64,000 nucleotides of DNA from Albifimbria verrucaria. Lineage: Eukaryota > Ascomycota > Sordariomycetes > Hypocreales > Stachybotryaceae. Positions 15,493 through 26,403 of this stretch are shown piece by piece (positions within the stretch are counted from its first letter, which is position 1; each line of letters starts with the position of its first letter). The stretch is taken from the NCBI GenBank assembly GCA_020081605.1, contig JAHREC010000009.1:2046001-2110000 (forward strand), given 5' to 3'. The notes under the pieces are model-generated. The model was not told the origin of the DNA. It made no database searches and saw only the letters and a program-made list of their open reading frames with translations. Made by a program: the position numbers and the translations under genes.

Positions 15493-15536
15493 CTGGAGCT
15501 GGAGCTGGAGCTGGAGCTTGAGCTGGAGTTGAGCTG
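15493..15536. repeat. GGAGCT hexanucleotide tandem repeat
   Basis: Six or so imperfect copies of GGAGCT with TTGAGCT variants. Confidence 0.8.
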
Positions 15537-15752
15537 GGCCAGGAAGTATCCTTTGGGTGTGTTTGTTTGTCTTCTCCCGTCCACCCGGCTCGCTCTGTTT
15601 CTTCTTGTTTACCCAATTCGTCCGCATCTTTTCCTCACTCTTCCACTCGACTCGTATTTGGGTTGGACCTCCGACCCAAACTACCACCACCGCCCTTTCT
15701 TCGTATCCCATCGGGTACATCCATCGCGTCTGCTACCTTAGCTTGTGGTGCC

Positions 15753-15800
15753 TTGCCTCGCCTTGCCTTGCCTTGCCTTGCCTCGCCTCTCCTCCCCTTG
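15753..15800. repeat. CCTTG pentanucleotide tandem repeat
   Basis: Repeated CCTTG with CCTCG interruptions. A second shorter run lies at about 15890-15920. Confidence 0.75.
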
Positions 15801-16157
15801 CCTTTTCCACCTTACCCACCTCCCGAGTCTGTCGTGCTGCAGCAGCCCAAGCCCGTGTCTGCCTGCCAGCCTACAGCCTGGCCTTACATAACCTTGCCTT
15901 GCCTTGCCTTACCTCACCTTACTTATGCGCGATTCGTCCCCTTCGGCTGACTAGTCGCTCCGCGTTTAAGGTACCGCTACTCACTTCGCTCGTCCAGCTT
16001 TTCGCCAGATTCGACCGCGCCCATCCTTTCGCGACCTTTACCTGGCTTGCTTGCGCTGCACTCCCATCCGTCCATTGAGACACCCGCTCACCTTCACCAC
16101 GCGCAACTAGCCAAAGGGCCTATTTGCCTTATCCTTTTGTCCCGCGCACAGTCCGTC

Positions 16158-19100
16158 ATGGGTATGTCTGTCTCTCTTTGCTTCCCTCGCCTTCTCCTCC
16201 TCTGCCTGGTCGTTCATCTATCTCCCTGTCTCCCTCCATCGCTACCTTGAGCTACCTACCACTACTACCTACCTACCTCAGTACCTACCTACCTACCTGC
16301 CTGCCTGCCTACCTACCTACCTACCTACCTACTACCTACTTTACCTCACTCTATGTCACTCACGGCTCGGCGGCCACGCTACATCGCCGCGATCCACGTC
16401 CCCGTTTCCTCTGACCTAAGCCGAGTTCACACTTGATCTTTGCGCCCCGTCATCCACCACGTCTCACACTCTCTCTTCCTTGTCCTGGCTGCGTCCGACG
16501 TCACTCGCTTCTTCATTCCTGTCGCTCAGCCTGAGCCAGACTCGCCAACTCCTGGGACTGCTCCTTCTCACCATCCTCTTCCCCACCCCTTCGCACTCCA
16601 TTCCCCAAGCCTCCATCATCTCCTCGGAGGCGAGGCCACTTCCGTCAACGTGATACCAGCTCGATGTAACTCGTTGCACCATCCCACAACCGATACCTCG
16701 CCCTAAATATCTTCGTCCTCCATTGCCGTTCCCCATACACTGCATTATCAGAGAGGGACCCCCTACCTGCATGTCTCCCGCCCCAGGTCCACTCTGCCTG
16801 CGCTCTTGTCGTCTTTGCACCCCTCCATTACCTTCGGGCCACGCCGCTGCTATTTCAACTACCTTACCCTACCTACCTGTCCCTCTCTTCCTCTGAGGTT
16901 ATTCTTCTTTATTCATCCTCGCTTGTGGTTTCTTCTTTTCTAACCTTACATCAGCCGACTCCGGTGATACTTATCGACCAGTGAGTACCACCTATTTCAA
17001 CACGTTCACCTACATTCATGAGCATTCTGCCTCTACTTCCATCCTGTCATGCTTTTGGGCTCGGTCTACCTGGACACGGAGCCCTAGAAGCTCGCCTGGA
17101 CATGGGCGGCGGTGCTTGCGCCCTATCCTCGTCAATAGAAAGGCAGCGACGATGACGATGAGGCATCTTGAGACGAGCCCGACGAATGCTATGCTGCCTC
17201 GCCTGTCCACGAGCCACATGGCTGCGGCCTTTGATGGGTTGTGTCTGTAGCTGTGTCGATTCGCGGCCAACCGGCTGCCTTATTGAGCAGTGACAAACAA
17301 ATTACGAAACGTTGACCTCGGAATCACACCCCGCATTCTTCTCGTCTCATCTGCACCTTGCACCAACTTCATGCTTAGCATCACCTCCGTTCATTAATAG
17401 CTAACTTGTCATTAGCGCGAGAGGTCCCGCTCACCTCGTCGGCGCTCCAGAAGTCCTGGCCGTCACTCTCGTCGAAGGTCATACTCGCCTCGCAGCAGAT
17501 CTAACAGCCGGGAGGATCGTCGTCGTGAACGTTCTCCCATGACAGGAAATAGTGCACCCGGTGGAGGTCCAAGTGCAGGATTCAGTGGGCAGGCACCGCA
17601 GCGATCTTACGAGGAAAGAGCCGCGGCTCGAGAGCAAATGATGAGCAGCATCCGCGAAACGTCCCAGCAGGACCGCCGTGTCTACGTCGGCAACCTCTCG
17701 TACGACGTCAAATGGCACCACCTCAAGGATTTTATGAGACAGGGTGAGGATTGAAGAGTGGAGGGGGCTTGTTCGGGGCTGACGATCGGTTTCTTCTAGC
17801 TGGAGAGGTTCTCTTTGCCGACGTGCTATTGCTTCCAAATGGAATGTCGAAGGTGGGCTTCATCGCGTAGTCTTTTGGTTGGCTTTCTTTTGTGGCTCTC
17901 TATCCCTTTTCGGTTTGCTGGACGGCTGGGTTGACGGGTTGGGACTATGTCCTCGGGTGATTGTAGGGATGCGGGTAAGTTGACATCCACCTGTCGCTGA
18001 TGGGTTCTCGAACCACGGCTAACCACCATCTTGTTCAGAATTGTGGAATATGCTACGAGGGAACAAGCCCAGCAGGCTGTCGCCCAACTCAGCAACCAGA
18101 ACCTCATGGGACGTCTTGTCTATGTTCGAGAGGTTTGTGGACTGCCAAAAATTCGTCTGTCAGGACCAGTGCTTACGTAGATTCAGGATCGAGAGGCCGA
18201 GCCTCGCTTCATTGGTGCCACCGGTGGTAACCGCGGCGGCTTCGGCGGAGGCATGGGTGGTGGTGGTGGTGGTGGTGGTGGCTTCAACCCTGGATACGGT
18301 GGTGTCCCTGGCGGAGGCCCTGCGGGTGGTGCTGGCGGTGGTCGCCAGCTCTACATCGCCAACGTTTGTGCCACCCTTGACCCCCTACTCCCTAGCATTA
18401 CTTCAGACTATTGACTGTGTTATAGCTTCCCTTCAATGTAGGCTGGCAAGACTTGAAGGATTTGTTCCGTCAGGCAGGTAAGTTACTCACGTAGTTCGTC
18501 TCAATCGCGCGCTATACGCTAACATAAGGTGAAGCCCGCGCTGGCAATGTCATTCGTGCGGATGTTCACGTGGGCCCTGATGGCCGCCCCAAGGGCTCCG
18601 GCATCGTCGTTTTCGAGAACCCCGATGACGCTCGAAATGCCATTCAGCAGTTCAACGGTTATGATTGGCAGGGCCGTATGCTAGAAGTTCGCGAAGATCG
18701 TTATGCTGGCGGACCTGGCATGGGCGGCTTTGGCGGGCGTGGTGGGTATGGTGGAGGAATGCGTGGAGGCTTCGGTGGTGGTTTCGGAGGCCGTGGCGGC
18801 TTTGGCGGCGGGCGTGGTGGTTTTGGTGGAGGCTTCGGTGGCCGTGGCGGCTTCGGTGGCCCTCCTGGGGGTGGCTTTGATGCGCCTCCTGCTGGACCCA
18901 TCCCACCGAACCCCTTCACTGACAATGCCACTTCTGGCACAGAGAGAAGCGAGACCATATATGTTCGAAACGTAAGTCACTTGGTCATTCCCTTTGATGA
19001 GCAATATCCCCTAACGACTCGCAGCTGCCCTGGTCAACAAGCAATGATGACTTGATCGAATTGTTCACAACCATCGGAAAGGTTGAGCAGGCTGAGATTC

Positions 19101-19309
19101 AATACGAGCCCAGCGGTCGTTCTCGGGGCACTGGCGTTGTTCGCTTCGATTCCGCCGAAACGGCCGAGACGGCAATTGCCAAGTTCCAAGGCTACCAGTA
19201 CGGTGGGCGACCTCTCAACCTCAGTTTCGTTAAGTACTTGAACCAGGCTGGAGATGATAGCATGGACACCGATCCCCATGGCGGCCTCACACAGGACCAG
19301 CTCATGTAG
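16158..19309 (+). CDS. Gbp2/Hrb1-like SR-RGG RNA-binding protein with three RRMs
   Basis: Predicted nuclear shuttling mRNA-binding protein related to yeast Gbp2/Hrb1, which load onto mRNA with TREX/THO. Ten exons: 16158-16161, 16955-16980, 17416-17743, 17800-17852, 17967-17974, 18039-18132, 18187-18363, 18426-18477, 18529-18971 and 19025-19309. The sum is 1470 nt, exactly 490 codons. The protein starts MADSGDTYRP, continues into an SR region (RERSRSPRRRSRSPG), then RRM1 (RRVYVGNLSYDV), a Gly-rich linker, RRM2 (LYIANLPFNVGWQDLKDLF), a long RGG/FGG stretch, and RRM3 (TIYVRNLPWSTSNDDLIELF, GTGVVRF). The 4-nt first exon (ATGG before GTATGT) and the 8-nt exon 5 are inferred from frame and splice-site fit. 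They restore RRM1 and the SR start exactly. No frame error was seen. Confidence 0.9.
16256..16336. repeat. CCTA/CCTG tetranucleotide repeat inside intron 1
   Basis: About 80 bp of CTAC and CTGC units lie in the first intron of the Gbp2-like gene. Confidence 0.85.
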
Positions 19310-20004
19310 GACACCGGACTGCGGGTTTGATGACGTCTAGGCGATGCTCGAACTTGTCTCTTTTGAGGGAAGCCGTGCTATTATACCCTGTACCATTCAC
19401 TTTGTTTTTCTGTTACTTTTCTCAGCCTACTTCTCCTGCAACTTTGTGAAGGCAGTACAACGTACAGGAACGAAGAAGAGTTTTCGAGTGAGAAGCCGTG
19501 GTTACCGATTCGGAGAAGTTGTTGCGCATTTTATGAGATTGTTTTTCAAGCAGCATAGGTGGCCATTGCTGTCGTATTGCAAAGGGGAGGAGGACGCGCC
19601 AAAAGTAACCATTTCCTAAATCATTACCAACGGTACAGGATTAGTGAGGTAAATGGGGTTATTCCTCACGCTGGATCTATACAATACTCCCTAGCTACGC
19701 AAGCCGGGGACAACAATAGTCCTTCCTACTTAGAGTGTATTTGAATGAACATTTGGCTGCTATTATTGCATGAGTTAAGGGATTGGTATCAATCAAGAGT
19801 ACGTCGAAGCGCATGTTAACATTGGAATATGTTGGCGCTTGCCCTCATGTGGACGGTGGGCAAAACCGTTTCTGAAGCACAGCATCGTGATAAAACATGA
19901 ATATAAACTAAATCTCAAGCCTGATATCCTTTGTAGGGTAAATCCCAACTCCACATCTGTTTATCCGTCGTGTTCCAATATCCTTCCCCAGTTGCACCTG
20001 GGCT
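19310..20004. other. convergent intergenic region Gbp2-like / SRP14
   Basis: This holds the two 3' UTRs. No gene or repeat was recognised. Short frames (for example 19344-19619) have no family support. Confidence 0.55.
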
Positions 20005-20564
20005 CTAAGCAGTAGCCTTCTTCTTCTTAGCCTTGGCCTTTTTCTTGCTCCTGTCCCTCGGCTTCAGCGCCGTCATGCCCGCTTTGCAAACCTCAGCATA
20101 GCGAGCGTAGAACGCATCCAAATCATCAGGCTGCACAATGGTGGTAAGCCTGACCTTGTCTGAGCGATCTCGCTTGGACTTTCCATTCGACGCCCTGACG
20201 ACAATAGGAAGAGGCGTGCCAGGGTTCAGATCAGGAAAGGGATCCTCTGCTGTGGGGAGGGGGCGTCTTGGTCGCGAAGCACTGGAGTAGCTCTTAGCCT
20301 TCATAACCCCTCTCAGGACGATATCAAACGATGGAGATGAAGCGTTCTGGGGATTAATTTTTGAATGACATACATCGCTTTTGTGTCAGGTATACGGCGC
20401 CATGATCGCTGCCCTTGCGGTGAGTGAAGAGGCCACCAAGCTTGTCGAAGAACTGGCAACGGACGTTAGCAGGAGGCACAAGAGACGAGTGAAGTGAGGA
20501 TGATATTCCAGAAACGTGGGACAGTAGATCTCACCTCGTCGTGACTTATGTACGCCGAGTCCAT
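20005..20564 (-). CDS. SRP14: signal recognition particle subunit SRP14
   Basis: Alu-domain subunit of the signal recognition particle, needed for elongation arrest of secretory translation. Exon 1 is 20564-20535 (MDSAYISHDE) and exon 2 is 20452-20374 (FFDKLGGLFTHRKGSDHGAVY then LTQKR), separated by an 82-bp intron with a GCTAAC branch point. The last exon is 20309-20005 with DPFPDLNPGTPLPIVVRASNGKSK, then DDLDAFYARYAEVCKAGMTALK and a Lys-rich tail KKKAKAKKKK. The predicted protein is about 137 aa. The second intron (20373-20310, GTATGT donor, GAGAG acceptor) lacks a good branch point, so the residues around the junction are uncertain; a frame error there would give nearly the same protein. 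It is divergent from NOM1. Confidence 0.88.
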
Positions 20565-21046
20565 GGCTGTGAGTGGGTTGGTGTATGAGAGGCTCTTGCG
20601 AGGTAAGGCGAAGGATGTCCACTGAGGATATATCCAAGTTGTGCCCCGCCATCTGTGGTTGTTTTGTGCTTGGAACTCCACCCTTGCCATACAGGTAAGG
20701 TAAGGTAGCTGACATGAGAGGTACATTATGTATGTACTGTGCTCGAACTGCCCCACCCCACTTTAGCCTCCAAGGTCTGGGAAAGTCCTTCTGAATTTAC
20801 TGTGCTTAAGTAGGAAGTACCTTACTTAGTGCATTTTCTGCACCGTGACTTATCGCTACCAGGGAATTTTTTTCCAACATAGAGGCAACCTCGAAAACCA
20901 TCTACCTAATCCATGAAACTTCGGTTTCTCATATTCGGCCTCATAGCTGAACCTTTTTGATATTCTTTTCCCGCTCTATTGTGAAAATAGCACGTGATTC
21001 AGAATTTTCTTGAGTCATATCTAAACAATCGGTGAAGCATGATACC
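20565..21046. promoter_or_regulatory. divergent promoter region SRP14 / NOM1
   Basis: 482 bp with an ACCT tract near 20690-20715 and a CACGTG palindrome at about 20992. It must hold both promoters. No start site can be assigned. Confidence 0.5.
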
Positions 21047-23743
21047 ATGCCTTCAAACTCTGTGCAAGAGCTTCAGCAAAAGCTATTCAAGCGAATCGGC
21101 CTAGATGTCCCGGAGCAGAACGGTGCAGGACACAGTTCACGGAACAAGAGAGGAGGAATTCACCGCCCCTCACACGAAAGGACCAGCGTAAAGCGCATCG
21201 AGTGGAAAAGAAAAGCCACATTTACAGGCGGCAGGATGCGCCAGGCCGCCCGGTCCTGGCTAGGAACTCCAATGGCAGCAAGAAGCCATACCCAACCCAG
21301 CCTCATTCCATCCTAAAAACCCCGGAGCGGCACGTCAAGTAAAAAGTTCTGATTCTCAACGAAAGGTCATGCCGGTCGATGACGACGATGACGTTGACCT
21401 TGACGAGTTGGACGATGAGAGTATCAACAGCGACGATTTTGACGCTGAAGATATCGAGGAAGAAGAATCGGATGATGAGGCTGCAGAGCCTTCAGGTCCC
21501 GCTAAAACAAAGGCTTTAAGTAAATCTGCCCGGGAGAGACTCGCTCAGGATGATGCCGAAATTGAAGAGTTTGAAAGGAAACTGGGAATCAAGAAAGGAA
21601 GAAAATCATTACCGCAGTCGTTCAAAGATGATGGACTGGATGAATTCTTCGAAGACCTAGGAGCAGAGGAATCTGATAAAGGGGATGAGTCTAAGAAGCG
21701 AAAACGCGATTACGACGAGTGGCTTTCTGCTAAAAGAGCAAAAGCAGGTGGCGGCCCCGTGGGTAACCGAAAAGCGTCCAACCCTCGGGATAGAGAAGGC
21801 GATGAAGATGAGAGCGACGGCTCACTGCTGGGTCTAGAAGAGAGCGACGAAGAAGGTTTCGGGTCATCTCTCGACGATGACGAAGATGAAGACATGGACG
21901 GTGAAGATATTGAAGATGATGACGGAAATGATGCTCTTGATGAAGAGTCTTTCGATGGCTTTGATTCTGGCGCTGAAGAGCCGTCCAAAGCCCAGCCTCG
22001 GCAAAAGAGAACCCCTACGTGGCTCCAAGCACTGGCGTAATCGTGGCTAAGTACGTTCCGCCTTCACTTCGCAAAGGCGCAGGGAGCGAAGACGAGACCA
22101 GGAGCCGCCTGCGCAAGCAAATCCAAGGATTAATCAACCGTCTCACTGATGCCAACATCCTCTCCATCGTCCAGTCCGCGGAGGAACTATATCAGAAAAA
22201 TGCGCGTGGCGACGTAACTGAAATGCTTGCGGATGCTGTTTTGGCACAGATTTGCAAACCAGAGAGCCTGCCAGATCAGTTTTTCGTTCTGACTGGTGGT
22301 TTTATCGCGGCTATCTACAAGATCATGGGTTCGAGCTTCGGATCACACCTCATCAATAGGGTTGTCAAGGACTTTGGCTTGGAATACGACAAGGCGAAAA
22401 AGGAAGAAAAGCAAGAGTCGGCAATTCGTAAGGAACCTTCAAACCTGATTGCTCTGCTCTCACAGCTCTATACTTTTGAAGTAGTCAGCTGTAAGATAAT
22501 CTTCGACTACATGGAGAGGTTACTTGGGGAACTAAGTGAGCTCAACGTGGAGCTGCTGCTACGAATCTGCCGCATGGCTGGTCGCCTGCTCAGAAAGGAC
22601 GATCCACAAACTTTGAAGCACGTCTCGAGCGCTTTGAACAAAACGGTGGCGCAAGTTGGCTACGACAGGATCTCCGCTCGAACCAAGTTCATGGTTGAAA
22701 CCATTGGTGACCTCAAAAATAGCAAGCCAAAGGCTAAAGGTTTCGACTCGGCTGTGGTTTCAGAACATGTGCAGCGCGTGAAGAAGAAGCTTGGAGAGCT
22801 CAAGTCGCAAACACGAAGATTGGACGGATTGGCCCCGATGGGTATGAGCCTTGAAGACATTGAGAGTGCTGATACTCGGGGTCAATGGTGGCTCGTAGGA
22901 GCAAGTGTACCTGCGAAACAGAAAGGCAACGGTGCGGATGGCCAGGGAAGCGGTCATAACGGAGACGTCGACGCCGATATGTCTGACTACGAGGACATGG
23001 ATATCGTATTGCCGGACTATCCTACGATGGCAAGAGCGCAAGGCTTCAACACGACTGCCCAGACGTCGATCTTCACGGCTCTTATGTCGGCAACAGATGC
23101 TGAACACGGCTACCGGCAATTCTTAAACCTCGGACTTAAGAAGGATGACCAACTTGAGATTGCACGAGTCTTGGTGCAGTGCGTGGGTAGCGAGGCACAG
23201 TACAACCCGTATTATGCATTGATAGCGAGGCAAAGTGGAGGCAACAGCCGGATTAGGTTCGCGTTGCAGGACCGGTTGTGGAAGATGTTCCACGGGATGG
23301 GAGAGTCGTTATTTGGAGAGGCTGCCGAGGATGAAGAGACGGCTGACGGCGAACGGATGAAGGATGAGCGGCGGATGAGCCACGTGGCTGAGTTCTATGC
23401 TTCGCTGATTGCGGATGGCACGTTGACCCTTGCCGTGTTGAAGCCTCTGGATCTGCCGGAGCTCAACCCTTGGACATCAACGTTCATTGAATGGCTCATG
23501 ATCAGGCTCCTGCAAGGATGCAAAGGCAAGTCAGAAACCGAGGGCATTAGGGTCGAGAAGGTGTTTGGCGTTGCGCGAGACTTGCCCGTGCTTGCGGCTG
23601 GTGTACATTGGTTCCTCAGGAAGAAGGTGCGCAAGACGCAGCTTGTCTCAGCCAAAGAGGCAAAGAAATTGGAGCGTGTACGGGAGAAGGCCTTGGCCAC
23701 TGTCCAGGCCCCAAGCTTGGGGATTAAGGAGCAGCGGCGATAG
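21047..23743 (+). CDS. nucleolar MIF4G/MA3 protein NOM1/Sgd1 (three apparent frameshifts)
   Basis: Nucleolar scaffold of the NOM1/Sgd1 family required for 18S rRNA maturation and 40S biogenesis. It is a single exon with a corrected length of about 899 aa. The N-terminal basic region has LTRKDQRKAHRVEKK. A long acidic region lies at about 21369-22000 (VDDDDDVDLDELDD and similar runs). The MIF4G domain begins near YVPPSLRKGAG, with LINRLTDANILSI and LTGGFIAAIYKIMG. The C-terminal MA3 domain contains SIFTALMSATD and KKDDQLEIARVLVQC. Single missing bases are inferred in the CCCC run near 21166, near 21340 (otherwise a TAA stop cuts the gene) and near 22008 (before NPYVAPSTG). The start at 21047 is the first ATG giving the MPSNSVQELQQKLF N-terminus. 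The family is essential in yeast, so real inactivation is unlikely. Confidence 0.9.
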
Positions 23744-24543
23744 CGTATTGTAGAATATGCAGCACGGAATGCCGTTGAGTTTGCTCCATCTCCCTAGCAG
23801 TAGAGTATATTCCGGTATCGCACACTTAGATGCCTACCTACCTAGTAGATAAGTAGGTAAGTACGTAGGTATCTGAGTACTACCTTAGGTACTAAGGTAG
23901 GCATGATAACGGACAATACAAGTTACAAACACGCTTACATTATAAATGGACTTCAGGTCCATACCTGTAGGCATGCTGCTTGCTTGGGTACGTAGGTAGT
24001 TAATGTCATTGGTAATCGGGCCAGACATGCTTGATGGCTCGTCGCAAGGCATGGCCGGTAGGTGGCTAACGTCGCTTCGTCGCGGGCTTACTAGGCTTCT
24101 CACGATGTTACCCGGCAATAACAAGGTCCAAGCAAGCCAAGAGTCAGTGCTTAGTAAATTTCGGGTGGAAGTGCTGGGAAAACGAGGGCCATCTGTGCGG
24201 TACGAGCAGTTGTTGTTGGGAAGAAGTAGCGGCATGTACACAGGAGCCGCCAGCCCAGCCGCGGGCCCGCGCGTGCGGGCACGGAGGTACCTGTCAGAGG
24301 AGTCCAGGTACCTGCGTCAGGCCCGGCAGGCTTGTAGCGCGCTCAGGGGCGGGCGGCGAGTTTTTGGTACGAAAAAAATTGGGGAGAGGCGGTTCCGGAA
24401 GCTCCTGAGACTTTGCCGAAACTTGGGAAGCTCTTCCGACCTGAAGAACCTCGTCCTAATAAATTCCACGCAGCCTCCTCCGCAAACACATCGCGCCCGG
24501 CGTCCCATTGACTCTCCGCATATCATTCTCGACATCCTTCAAG
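23744..24543. other. intergenic region upstream of dihydrolipoamide dehydrogenase
   Basis: 800 bp with an ACCT/TAGG tract at 23829-23905 and a GC-rich patch at 24245-24360. A long plus-strand frame runs through it into DLD exon 2 (24003-24821), but its upstream part has no protein-like features. It most likely holds the DLD promoter. Confidence 0.55.
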
Positions 24544-26403
24544 ATGCTCGCCAGCCGCTTAATACCGCGCCACACGGTCCGGTCGGTCCCCTTCGTCCGA
24601 TCATCGTGAGTTTGTTTCCTTTGCGACATAAAATCTTCCCAGTTTGCAGTCCAGCACCCGTCACTGTCTCCAGACCAAGGCCCCCTTTCGCCCTCGTTGT
24701 GGCCCGCTTTCTTGTTCTTGCTGCTAATGCGAATTGTCTGTCCTCTAGCCTGCCTTCTATTGTCGCTCCCTCCAACGTTGCACGATGGAGTCGAGGCTTC
24801 GCTTCCGCCAGTGGTTCGTAGACAACATGTCCCGCTCGGCCGACGCAGCACACACTGACCGAATCTACAGAGGAGAAGGACCTGGTCATTATTGGAGGTG
24901 GCGTGGCTGGCTACGTTGCCGCCATCAAGGCCGGTCAGGAGGGCATGAAGGTCGGTGGTTGCTCGCTTGTCCACGGGCTACGTGCCCAGTTATGGTTTAA
25001 TTTCTAACATAGTCTCTCCAGGTTACCTGTATCGAGAAGCGTGGCACCCTGGGTGGTACGTGCTTGAACGTCGGCTGCATTCCTTCAAAATCTCTCCTCA
25101 ACAACTCTCACCTTTACCATACTATCCTCCACGACACCAAGAACCGAGGCATCGAGGTTGGCGATGTCAAGCTCAACCTTGGTAACTTCATGAAGGCTAA
25201 GGACACCGCTGTCGCCGGCCTGACCAAGGGTGTCGAGTTCCTCCTGAAGAAGAACGGCGTCGAGTATATCAAGGGTACCGGATCCTTTGTTAACGAGCAC
25301 GACATCAAGGTTGACCTCAACGACGGTGGTGAGACCACTGTCCGCGGAAAGAACATTCTCATTGCCACGGGTTCTGAGGCCACCCCTTCCCTGGTCTGGA
25401 GATTGACGAGCAGCGCGTTATCTCTAGCACTGGCGCTATCGCTCTCGACAAGATCCCCGAGAGCATGGTCGTCATTGGCGGAGGTATTATCGGTCTCGAG
25501 ATGGCTTCCGTCTGGTCGAGACTGGGAACCAAGGTCACCGTTGTCGAGTTCCTCGGCCAGATCGGTGGCCCCGGTATGGATACCGAGATCGCCAAGGCTA
25601 CCCAGAAGCTTCTGAAGAAGCAGGGCATGGACTTCAAGCTCAACACCAAGGTCGTCAGCGGTGACAAGTCCGGCGAGAAGGTCAAGCTCGAGGTTGACGC
25701 TGCCAAGGGTGGCAAGGCCGAGACCGTAAGTGGATTAAGCTTGCCTGGTTCGTTTGTCGACTTCTTTTTGCTAACCAGGTTTATAGATGGAGGCTGATGT
25801 CGTCCTCGTTGCCATCGGCCGTCGTCCTTACACTGGCGGCCTCGGCCTGGAGAACATTGGCATGGAGCTCGACGAGCGCGGCCGTGTTATCATCGATTCC
25901 GAATACCGAACCAAGATCCCCACATCCGCTGCGTCGGCGACGCTACCTTCGGCCCCATGCTGGCGCACAAGGCTGAGGAGGAGGCCGTTGCCGTTGTCGA
26001 GTATATCAAGAAGGGCTACGGCCACGTCAACTACGGTTGCATTCCCTCCGTCATGTACACCTACCCCGAGGTTGCCTGGGTTGGCCAGAGCGAGCAGGAC
26101 CTCAAGAACCAGAACATCCCTTACCGCGTCGGTACCTTCCCCTTCAGCGCCAACTCTCGTGCCAAGACCAACCTGGACACCGATGGTATGGTCAAGATGC
26201 TGGCAGACCCCGAGACTGACCGCCTGCTGGGCATTCACATCATCGGCCCCAACGCCGGTGAGATGATTGCTGAGGGTACCCTGGCTCTGGAGTACGGTGC
26301 TTCCAGCGAGGACATCGCCCGAACATGCCACGCTCACCCTACGCTGGCCGAGGCTTTCAAGGAGGCTGCCATGGCCACTCACGCCAAGGCCATCCACTTC
26401 TAA
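24544..26403 (+). CDS. LPD1: dihydrolipoamide dehydrogenase, mitochondrial (two apparent frameshifts)
   Basis: FAD-dependent E3 subunit of the pyruvate and 2-oxoglutarate dehydrogenase complexes and of the glycine cleavage system. Exons are 24544-24605, 24749-24813, 24871-24950, 25022-25725 and 25787-26403. The N-terminus [20 protein letters not shown] is a mitochondrial presequence. Next come the FAD motif [18 protein letters not shown], the redox-active disulfide [13 protein letters not shown], the NAD motif [15 protein letters not shown], and the C-terminal catalytic [13 protein letters not shown]. One T is missing in the CCTTCCC stretch near 25388, and one C in CCCC near 25919 (before [11 protein letters not shown]). 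With both the length is 509 aa, normal for the family. Intron 3 uses an unusual GTCGGT donor at 24951. Confidence 0.95.

Larger units (their letters stand above)
14871..16157 (+). promoter_or_regulatory. low-complexity promoter and 5' leader of the Gbp2-like gene
   Basis: Begins with TAGG/ACCT tracts (14880-14985) and turns strongly pyrimidine-rich on the plus strand from about 15290. It contains a GGAGCT hexamer run (about 15493-15536) and CCTTG pentamer runs (15753-15800 and 15890-15920). The pyrimidine bias towards the ATG at 16158 is typical of strongly expressed fungal genes. The transcription start cannot be placed from sequence. Confidence 0.5.

Noticed and set aside
18652..18958. Long Pro- and His-rich minus-strand frames opposite the Gbp2-like gene
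   Set aside because: They are shadows of the Gly-rich RGG coding repeats on the plus strand.
24003..24821. 272-codon plus-strand frame upstream of and through DLD exon 2
   Set aside because: Only its last part corresponds to the DLD presequence region. The upstream part is GC-rich promoter DNA with no protein-like pattern, and the start precedes the real ATG at 24544.
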